A stretch of 64,000 nt of DNA from Geodermatophilus ruber (lineage in GTDB: Bacteria > Actinomycetota > Actinomycetes > Mycobacteriales > Geodermatophilaceae), in assembly GCF_900114385.1 (NCBI RefSeq), contig NZ_FOSW01000019.1, forward strand, positions 1 to 64,000. The letters are read 5' to 3'. Under the pieces are notes generated by a model. The model was not told the origin of the DNA, did not search any database, and saw only the letters and a program-made list of their open reading frames with translations. Within the stretch, counting starts at the first letter, position 1; the number at the start of each line of letters is the position of its first letter. The translations under genes and the position numbers were made by a program. Below, in pieces: positions 58,549 to 64,000 of this stretch.

Positions 58549-59116
58549 CGACGTGGCCGGTCCCGGTCCGCTCGGGTCCTCGCGGAACGTACCGGAGGGC
58601 CGGCCACCGGCCCCTGCCCGGTCCCCGCCCGCCGCAGGCCCGCAACCCACCGTCGCACCGGTCGTCGAGGCGCTGCCGGACGGCTTCGGCCCCGGTCGCG
58701 GTCGGTGTCGGCTCGCTCACCTGCAGATACGTGTGCCGGTTTGCCTGGCCTGCCGGCGACGTGTTCTCTGGGTGTCCTGAGCCCCTCGGCGAAGGCGGAA
58801 ACAAGGCATGGCAACCGGGTGGTGGGCGTCGCTGTGGTCGCGACGCGCCGCACCGCGCGAGCTCCCCACGGAGCAGCCGCGGGACGCGGATCGGGCGCCG
58901 CCCCTACCGGCCCGGCCCTCCGTGCCGCCCGCTTCCGACGGGGTGGCTCGGCACCGCGCTCCGGCCGGTGCGACGCACGACGGCGCGGCAACGGTGCCGC
59001 CCCGGCACACCGCGCGCCGACAGACGTCCGGTCCGTCCGGTCGACCCGGGTCGCCCCCCGACCCGGTCCGCGGCACCCCGCTGCGACTTCCCCACGAGAC
59101 GACAGGAGCCCCATCC
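58549..59116. other. Gene-poor scar between the helicase fragment and roadblock gene
   Basis: No intact gene is supported. On the minus strand, about 58650-58760, HTYLQVSEPTPTATGAEAVR faintly resembles an integrase C-terminus but lacks catalytic context. 58808-59116 is open in the frame of the roadblock gene, as a Pro/Arg-rich low-complexity stretch with weak third-position bias. Confidence 0.4.
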
Positions 59117-59485
59117 GTGGCACAGCTCGACAATGTCATCGCCGACCTGCTCGCGATCGACGGCGCCAACGGCGCCGCGATCGTCGACATCGACAGCGGG
59201 ATGGCACTCGCGTCCGGCGGCACGCCCGGCTTCGACCTCAACGTTGCCGCCGCCGGGAACTCGAACGTCGTGCGCGCGAAGCTGCGCACCATGCAGGAGC
59301 TCGAGCTGAAGGACGAGATCGAGGACGTACTGATCACGCTGGAGAACCAGTACCACCTGATCAACGTGCTCAAGGGCCAGGGCAACACGGGCCTGTTCAT
59401 CTACCTCGTGCTCAACCGCGTGACCGCGAACCTCGCCCTGGCGCGGCACAAGCTGCGCGCTGTCGCGAGCACCGTGAGCGTCTGA
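59117..59485 (+). CDS. Roadblock/LC7-domain protein
   Basis: 122 residues from the GTG at 59117 (CAGGAG 8 bases upstream). AQLDNVIADLLAIDGANGAA, IVDIDSGMALASGG and NSNVVRAKLRTMQELELKDE fit the small roadblock/LC7 (MglB-like) proteins that work with small GTPases or as stand-alone regulators. No GTPase gene is adjacent. An ATG at 58808 would give a 225-residue form with a disordered N-terminal half; codon bias argues against it. Confidence 0.75.
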   Translation: MAQLDNVIADLLAIDGANGAAIVDIDSGMALASGGTPGFDLNVAAAGNSNVVRAKLRTMQELELKDEIEDVLITLENQYHLINVLKGQGNTGLFIYLVLNRVTANLALARHKLRAVASTVSV

Positions 59486-59490
59486 CGACG

Positions 59491-59522
59491 CGGCGGCGCC
59501 GCCCGACCGGGCGGCGCCGCCG
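59491..59522 (+). terminator. Hairpin 1 after the roadblock gene
   Basis: 15-bp perfect GC arms (59491-59505 with 59508-59522), nearly no loop. Confidence 0.6.
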
Positions 59523-59526
59523 GTCG

Positions 59527-59559
59527 CCGGCACCCGACGGGAGAGCGGTCGGGTGCCGG
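59527..59559 (+). terminator. Hairpin 2 after the roadblock gene
   Basis: 12-bp perfect arms (59527-59538 with 59548-59559). In tandem with hairpin 1, it separates the convergent roadblock and ABC ATPase genes. Confidence 0.6.
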
Positions 59560-59599
59560 GGTGACCCGGCCGGGAGAGAGCCAGGCGGCGCCGAGTGCC

Positions 59600-61138
59600 T
59601 CAGGCGGCTGCGGTGGCGGCCTCGACGATCCGCTCCCGCACGGAGTCGACGGCGAGCTCGCCGGTGTCGATCCAGCGGGCGACGCGGCCGCCGGCCACGA
59701 TGCCGACGCGGTCGCAGAAGTCGGCCAGCTCGTCGGGGTCCACCGACACCACAACGACCGAGGTCCCGTGCGCGGTCGCCTCGTCGAGCAGTTGCCGCAC
59801 CTGCTGGCGGGCCCGGACGTCGAGGCCGCGGGTGGGCTCGTGCAGCACGACGACGTCCCGGGCCGAGGCCATCCACCGGGCCAGCGCCAGCTTGTGCTGG
59901 TCCCCGCCGGACAGGGCGCCGAAGGTGGTGCGGATGCTCATCGTCTTGACGTCGAGCCGGTGGACGGTGTTGATCACGCCGCGCAGCGTGGCGATCTCCT
60001 TGCGGAGGTCGGTGAGCGTGCCCCAGGCCTCCTGGGTGAGGGTGCGGGCGATCGTCTCGCCGGGGTCGACCCCGTAGGCGTCGGCGTCAGGCCGGTACAC
60101 GGGCAGCCGCAGGGCGGCGGCGTCCGCGGAGGGGTCCAGTGAGCGCGGCTCCCCGTGCAGCACCGCCTGGTCGCTGAGCGCCGGCAGCTCGCCGGTGAGC
60201 GCCCCGGCGATCTCGCGGACGCCGGAGGTGCGGTCCCCGGTCAGCCCGACCACCTCGCCCTGGCGCAGTGTCAGGTCGACGCCCTCGACCCGGCCGGGGA
60301 CCCGCAGGTTGCGGACCAGCAGAGCCACCTCGTCGGACGGCGCCGGCCGCGCCGGTGCCGGAACCCGGACGTCGTCCGCCGGAGACGACGGCGGCGGGGC
60401 CGACGGATCCCGGCGCACCGGCAACGACACGGGTCCGCCCACGGTCTCCGCGGCCAGCCGGACCGGGTCCAGGGACGCGCTCGGGCAGTCGAGGGCGATC
60501 CGGCCCTCCCGCAGCACCAGCACGCGGTCGACCACCTCGAGCATCTCGGGCAGCCGGTGGCTGATGTAGAGCACCCCACGCCCCTGCCGGCTCAGCCGGC
60601 CGGCGACGGCGTGCAGCCGGGTGACCTCCGAGGGCAGCAGTACCGCCGACACCTCGTCGAGCACGACCAGCCGGGTGTCCTCGGCCAGCACGCGGGCGGT
60701 CTCCACGAGGGGGTGCACGAAGTGCGGCAGCTCCCCGATCAGGGCGTCCGGGTCCGCGTCGAGGGAGACCTCGGTGAGCAGGACCTGTGCCTGCCTGCGC
60801 AGCTCCGCCTGCGGGCGCCCGGCCTGCGGTGTGCCACGGAACACAGCCTCGGCGACGGTGAGCTCGGGGTCGATCCGGACCAGCTGCTCGACGACCCCGA
60901 CGCCGACGTGGCGCGCGTCTTGCGCCGACAGCGGGGCGTAGGGGGAGCCCTGCAGCGTCATCATCCCGGAGTCGGCCGCGGTGATCCCGGCGACGATGTC
61001 GCCGAGGGTCGACTTGCCTGCACCGTTCGTGCCGACGAGCCCGACGATCTCGCCCTCGGCGATGCTGAAGCAGACGTCCCGCAGAACCCGCCTGCCCCCG
61101 AAGGACTTGGTCAGCCCCTCGACCTGCAGCAACGTCAT
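59600..61138 (-). CDS. Sugar-type ABC transporter ATPase (RbsA/MglA-like, two ATPase domains), orphan
   Basis: 512 residues. The first domain has Walker A GLVGTNGAGKSTLGDIVAG, but the signature region reads IGELPHFVHPLVETARVL instead of LSxGxxQ. Walker B is VVLDEVSAVL, with Val after Glu. The second domain has a non-canonical P-loop (GLTGDRTSGVREIAGAL), a good signature (LSGGDQHKLALARWM) and VVVLHEPTRGLDV. Such proteins energise ribose/galactose-type importers; no permease or binding protein is encoded nearby. The ATG at 61138 follows GGGGAGG. Confidence 0.8.
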   Translation of the reverse strand: MTLLQVEGLTKSFGGRRVLRDVCFSIAEGEIVGLVGTNGAGKSTLGDIVAGITAADSGMMTLQGSPYAPLSAQDARHVGVGVVEQLVRIDPELTVAEAVFRGTPQAGRPQAELRRQAQVLLTEVSLDADPDALIGELPHFVHPLVETARVLAEDTRLVVLDEVSAVLLPSEVTRLHAVAGRLSRQGRGVLYISHRLPEMLEVVDRVLVLREGRIALDCPSASLDPVRLAAETVGGPVSLPVRRDPSAPPPSSPADDVRVPAPARPAPSDEVALLVRNLRVPGRVEGVDLTLRQGEVVGLTGDRTSGVREIAGALTGELPALSDQAVLHGEPRSLDPSADAAALRLPVYRPDADAYGVDPGETIARTLTQEAWGTLTDLRKEIATLRGVINTVHRLDVKTMSIRTTFGALSGGDQHKLALARWMASARDVVVLHEPTRGLDVRARQQVRQLLDEATAHGTSVVVVSVDPDELADFCDRVGIVAGGRVARWIDTGELAVDSVRERIVEAATAAA

Positions 61139-61287
61139 GGGCGGGCGGCCTCCCCGGCATGGTCCCCGGCCACGGGGTCGGTCGATCGTCGTGCCGAGCG
61201 TCCTCCGCGACGCTTCGTCACGGGTCCGATGCTACCCGTGCACGAGGTCGGTGCCTCCCGAACGAGGGCGGCCGAGGGGGTTCTCCC
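61139..61287. other. Intergenic stretch upstream of the ABC ATPase
   Basis: I see no gene here. It holds the ABC ATPase leader on the minus strand and ends at the GH13 remnant. Confidence 0.4.
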
Positions 61288-61461
61288 TCAGGCCCGCAAC
61301 CACACCGCCGTGTCCGACGGGACGGCGCCGCCGGACACGTCGACACCGGCCAGCAGCACCTCGCTCTCGGGCAGCGGGACGTCGGCCCCGGAGACGTTGA
61401 CCAGGCACACCAGGCCGCCCGGACGGCGGAATGATGCGATGGCGTAGAGGTCCTCTGGGAC
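61288..61461 (-). pseudogene. GH13 alpha-glucosidase C-terminal remnant
   Basis: DLYAIASFRRPGGLVCLVNV ... SGADVPLPESEVLLAG ... PSDTAVWLRA matches the C-terminal beta-domain end of GH13 alpha-glucosidases. The catalytic barrel is absent. In frame upstream (61462-61569) is an unrelated N-terminal-looking segment, FFECVGRVVVAAAKLDF, so the 93-codon frame is a chance fusion of two fragments. Confidence 0.6.
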
Positions 61462-61587
61462 CGGCCTGACCATGCACACCATGGCCGCCAGCATGAAGTC
61501 GAGCTTGGCGGCGGCCACAACCACGCGCCCGACGCACTCGAAGAACGCTGGCTCCAGATCCACTGTCACGCCGTCGAGCTGCCCTAC

Positions 61588-62223
61588 TCAGACCTCCAGG
61601 GCGCTGTGCTGGCGGATCCAGGTGTGCATGGCGATTCCGGCCGCCACCCCCGCGTTGATCGACCTGGTCGAGCCGAACTGCGCGATGGACACGGTGACCG
61701 CCGCCGCTGCGTGCGCCTCCGGAGTCAGGCCAGGGCCCTCCTGTCCGAACAGCAAGACGCAGCGCTCTGGCAGTTCCGTGGCCTCGATCGGAACCGAGCC
61801 GGGCCCGTTGTCCACCGCCACGAGTGCGAGGCCCTCCTGGGCAGCGTGGGCGGCTAGTGCGGGCACGTCAGAGTGATGCCGCAGGTGCTGGTACTTGTCT
61901 GTGATCATCGCTCCGCGCCTGTTCCATCTGCGGCGGCCGACGATGTGCACCTCGGCGGCCAGGAAGGCGTTCGCCGTCCGGACCACGGTCCCGATGTTGA
62001 GATCGTGCTGCCAGTTCTCGATGGCCACGTGAAAGGGGTGTCGGCGCGTGTCGAGGTCGGCGACGATCGCCTCGACGGTCCAGTACCGGTAGCGGTCGAC
62101 GACGTTGCGCCGGTCACCGTGCGCCAGCAGCTCGGGGTCGTAGCGCGGATCCTCCGGCCAGGACCCCTCCCAGGGGCCGACCCCGAGCGATCCGCCCCAC
62201 TCCGTGGGGCCTGCTACCTCCAT
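61588..62223 (-). CDS. TrmH/SpoU-family RNA 2'-O-methyltransferase
   Basis: 211 residues from the ATG at 62223. The N-terminal part (WPEDPRYDPELLAHGDRRNV) precedes the SPOUT domain with ENWQHDLNIGTVVRTANAFL (motif 1), CVLLFGQEGPGLTPEA (motif 2) and VSIAQFGSTRSINAGVAAGI (motif 3, SAM trefoil knot). It methylates a ribose in tRNA or rRNA; the target is not predictable. A truncated, inverted paralogue begins 51 bases upstream. Confidence 0.88.
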   Translation of the reverse strand: MEVAGPTEWGGSLGVGPWEGSWPEDPRYDPELLAHGDRRNVVDRYRYWTVEAIVADLDTRRHPFHVAIENWQHDLNIGTVVRTANAFLAAEVHIVGRRRWNRRGAMITDKYQHLRHHSDVPALAAHAAQEGLALVAVDNGPGSVPIEATELPERCVLLFGQEGPGLTPEAHAAAAVTVSIAQFGSTRSINAGVAAGIAMHTWIRQHSALEV

Positions 62224-62582
62224 GCCCGCGACGATGCCAGACGGGCTCAGTTGCCCCGAAACGAGCCTTTCGCCATGGTCACCGACCGGTACCAGCACCT
62301 GCGGCATCACCCCGACGTCGGTGAGCTGCTCGCCTTTGCCGCGGCAGAAGACCTGCCGGTGGTCGCCGTCGACAACCACCCCGGCTCGGTGCCGCTCGAG
62401 ACGGTGCACCTGCCGCAGCGCTGCATGCTGCTGTTCGGCCAGGAAGGCCCGGGGCTCACCCCCGAGGCGCTCGCCGGCGCCGACCTGTCGGTCTCCATCG
62501 CGCAGTTCGGTTCGACCCGGTCGATCAACGCCGGCGTCGCCGCCGGGATCGCGATGCATGCCTGGATCCGCCAGCACGCCGC
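61608..62582. repeat. Imperfect long inverted repeat from the trmH duplication
   Basis: Arms of about 300 bases (61608-61908 and 62282-62582) encode the same methyltransferase C-terminal half on opposite strands. The arms have diverged at third positions, so the event is not recent. Confidence 0.65.
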
Positions 62583-62601
62583 CCCGGGCGCGCCGGCCTA
62601 G
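62275..62601 (+). pseudogene. Truncated inverted paralogue of the TrmH methyltransferase
   Basis: The frame MVTDRYQHLRHHPDVGELL ... CMLLFGQEGPGLTPEA ... SIAQFGSTRSINAGVAAGI equals the C-terminal ~108 residues of the neighbouring enzyme with about 75% identity by eye, on the opposite strand. The N-terminal motif 1 half is missing, so the SAM site is incomplete. It could still be translated from the ATG at 62275, but activity is unlikely. Confidence 0.7.
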
Positions 62602-63458
62602 CGCGCGGTCAGGACCTCGCGCAACGTCGTCGCGAACGCCTCCGGTTCGCCGGCGTAGCCGTGCTCGCCACCGAGGAACCCGCCATGGTGACTGGGGAAG
62701 ACGGTGACCTCCTGCCCCAGGGCCTCGGCGACCGCGACGGAGGTGCGCCAGGTGAGGGTGCCCCGTGACTCGGTCCCGGCCGCGATGACCACCCGGGTCG
62801 GCGCCGCGGTCAGCGCCTCGATGTCGGGACGGTAGGCGGTGACGGCGTTCGAGGCGCCGGACAGCAGCGGGTTGTCGCGCGCTCCGTCGTCCTCGGTCGG
62901 CAGGCCGAACTGCGCGGGTTCGGGGATCGCGAAGGCGTCGGTGAACGCGCCCTGCCACGACGTCAGCGCCATGAACCCGGCCATCCCGGCCCCGAAGCCC
63001 TGCTTCCGGTACGCCGCCTGGATCTCGCGTTCCGCGGCGAAGGCCTGTTCGGCGTCCGGCAGCATGGCCAGCAAGGGAGGCTCGTGAGCGACGAGCGTGC
63101 GCACGTCGCCCGGGTGGGCGGCGACCAGGGCCAGGGCGGTCACCGCGCCGCCACTGCTGGCGAACACGTCCACGGGGCCGGCGCCGAGAGCGGTGATGAC
63201 GCCGTGCAGGTCCTCGGCCTGCTGCTCGGGGTCGTGGTCGGTCCGCCCGTCGCTGCGCACGCTGCGGCCCAGGCCGCGCGGGTCGTACGTGACGACGGTG
63301 CGGTCGGGGAACAGGGAGGCCAGGGTGCCGAAGCCGCTGGCGTCCATCGGCTGGCCCACCATCACCAGCGGCGGCTGCCCGTCCGCTGCCGGCAGCGGAC
63401 CGTGGACGTCGTAGGTCAGGGTGGCGCCCGGCGCCTCGAGGGTCCGCGTGTCGGTCAT
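62598..63458 (-). CDS. Alpha/beta-fold hydrolase
   Basis: 286 residues from the ATG at 63458. PPLVMVGQPMDASGFGTLAS, VVTYDPRGLGRS, and the nucleophile elbow VDVFASSGGAVTALAL (AxSxG in place of GxSxG) are followed by a C-terminal HHGGFLG with the catalytic His. Substrate unknown; it resembles small haloperoxidase/esterase-like hydrolases. An ATG at 63491 overlapping the PPK2 stop would add eleven residues. The stop overlaps the antisense trmH fragment by 4 bases. Confidence 0.85.
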   Translation of the reverse strand: MTDTRTLEAPGATLTYDVHGPLPAADGQPPLVMVGQPMDASGFGTLASLFPDRTVVTYDPRGLGRSVRSDGRTDHDPEQQAEDLHGVITALGAGPVDVFASSGGAVTALALVAAHPGDVRTLVAHEPPLLAMLPDAEQAFAAEREIQAAYRKQGFGAGMAGFMALTSWQGAFTDAFAIPEPAQFGLPTEDDGARDNPLLSGASNAVTAYRPDIEALTAAPTRVVIAAGTESRGTLTWRTSVAVAEALGQEVTVFPSHHGGFLGGEHGYAGEPEAFATTLREVLTAR

Positions 63459-63487
63459 GCCGGTCCGACCGCCCGGCTGCGCGGAAC

Positions 63488-64000
63488 TCATCGGTCGAGC
63501 GCGGGGTCGGCGTCGACGCCGTGGTCGGCGAGGGCCTTCTCGATCGCGTCGCACACCGTGCGCACGACGGCCACGCGTGCCCACCGCTTGTCGTCGCCGG
63601 CGACCACGTGCCACGGGGCGGCCGGGGTGTCGGTGCGCTCCAGCATCTCTTCGACCGCCGCCTCGTACTCGCCGCGGCGCTTCCGGTTGCGCCAGTCCTC
63701 GTCGGTGAGCTTCCACGCCTTGTAGGGGTTGTCGCGGCGGCGCTCGAACCTGCGCAGCTGTTCCTCGGGCGAGACGTGCAGCCAGAACTTGACGATGATC
63801 GTGCCCTCCGCGGCCAGCGACGTCTCCAGGTCGACGATCTCGCGGTACGCGCGCCGCCACGCCTCCTCGGGGGCCAGACCCTCGACCCGCTCCACGAGCA
63901 CCCGGCCGTACCAGGTGCGGTCGAGCACGGTCATGCCGCCGCGGCCGGGCAGCGCGGGCCAGAACCGCCACAGGAAGTGGTGCCGCTTCTCCCGCGAGCT
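63488..64000 (-). CDS. ppk2: Polyphosphate kinase 2-family protein, partial (5' end outside window)
   Basis: The visible 170 residues read HHFLWRFWPALPGRGG, TVLDRTWYGRVLVERVEG (the DRSWY-type motif), IIVKFWLHVSPEEQLRRFER (lid Arg region), AWKLTDEDWRNRKRRGEYEA and APWHVVAGDDKRWARV. These are core PPK2 motifs for polyphosphate-driven nucleotide phosphorylation or its reverse. The Walker A half lies beyond the right edge. The stop overlaps the hydrolase's upstream ATG. Confidence 0.9.
   Translation of the reverse strand, partial: SSREKRHHFLWRFWPALPGRGGMTVLDRTWYGRVLVERVEGLAPEEAWRRAYREIVDLETSLAAEGTIIVKFWLHVSPEEQLRRFERRRDNPYKAWKLTDEDWRNRKRRGEYEAAVEEMLERTDTPAAPWHVVAGDDKRWARVAVVRTVCDAIEKALADHGVDADPALDR

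Noticed and set aside
58580..58800. Integrase C-terminal remnant on the minus strand (HTYLQVSEPT region)
   Set aside because: Only a faint resemblance; the catalytic His and Arg context is missing, so it is mentioned as scar content only.

Overview
The window is a very GC-rich actinobacterial chromosome segment. GTG starts are frequent, stop/start overlaps (ATGA, GTGA) are everywhere, and several genes look leaderless. Gene content and order are typical of a high-GC actinobacterium: rpmB-fakA-recG-rsmD-coaD, smc-ftsY, amtB-glnK-glnD-ffh, rpsP-KH-rimM-trmD-rplS-lepB-rnhB-yraN-comM-dprA-xerC-whiG-type sigma-rpsB-tsf-pyrH-frr-cdsA. A WhiG/FliA-type sigma factor beside rpsB, and the overall protein sequences, suggest a member of the Geodermatophilaceae (Blastococcus/Modestobacter/Geodermatophilus). 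That placement is inference from gene order and style; nothing was searched.

Layout. 1-445: end of an IS5-family (IS427-like) element cut by the window edge. 0.6-17.4 kb: housekeeping block (L28, fatty-acid-kinase-like protein, RecG, RsmD, CoaD, DivIVA-like protein, DUF177, L32, RNase III, Fpg, acylphosphatase, SMC, two phosphoesterases, FtsY). 17.5-20.0 kb, minus strand: a CbiM-PDGLE-CbiQ-CbiO metal importer behind two abutting Nur-like (nickel) operators. 20.4-24.6 kb: nitrogen-sensing amtB-glnK-glnD with a GlnR-like box. 25.0-38.9 kb: Ffh, an amidohydrolase, a two-component system divergent from a repeat-bearing secreted protein, ProRS, the rpsP-rplS translation cluster, LepB, a LuxR-type regulator with a degenerate receiver, RNase HII and DUF2469.

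38.9-47.3 kb is the main accessory insertion. A single gene of about 2,590 codons encodes an exported or membrane-anchored protein: seven predicted membrane segments, a CSLREA/beta-helix module, about twelve Ig-like domains and a Cys-rich C-terminal part. It splits the usual DUF2469-yraN junction. On its left lies a decayed, internally deleted copy of the yraN-comM start; the intact yraN-comM lies on its right. This is the most striking structure in the window.

47.3-57.7 kb returns to core genes (yraN, comM, dprA, xerC, sigma factor, M23 peptidase, rpsB, tsf, pyrH, frr, cdsA). From 57.7 kb onward lies a gene graveyard: remnants of a DUF952/GNAT gene, a phage/plasmid primase-helicase, a GH13 enzyme tail and an inverted truncated copy of a TrmH methyltransferase. 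These are interspersed with apparently intact genes (roadblock/LC7 protein, orphan sugar-type ABC ATPase, TrmH enzyme, alpha/beta hydrolase, PPK2).

A dispersed, hairpin-forming intergenic repeat of about 55-65 bp occurs at least five times, each time directly after a stop codon (4.8, 6.6, 17.4, 22.1 and 32.4 kb). I saw no tRNA, rRNA or CRISPR array.
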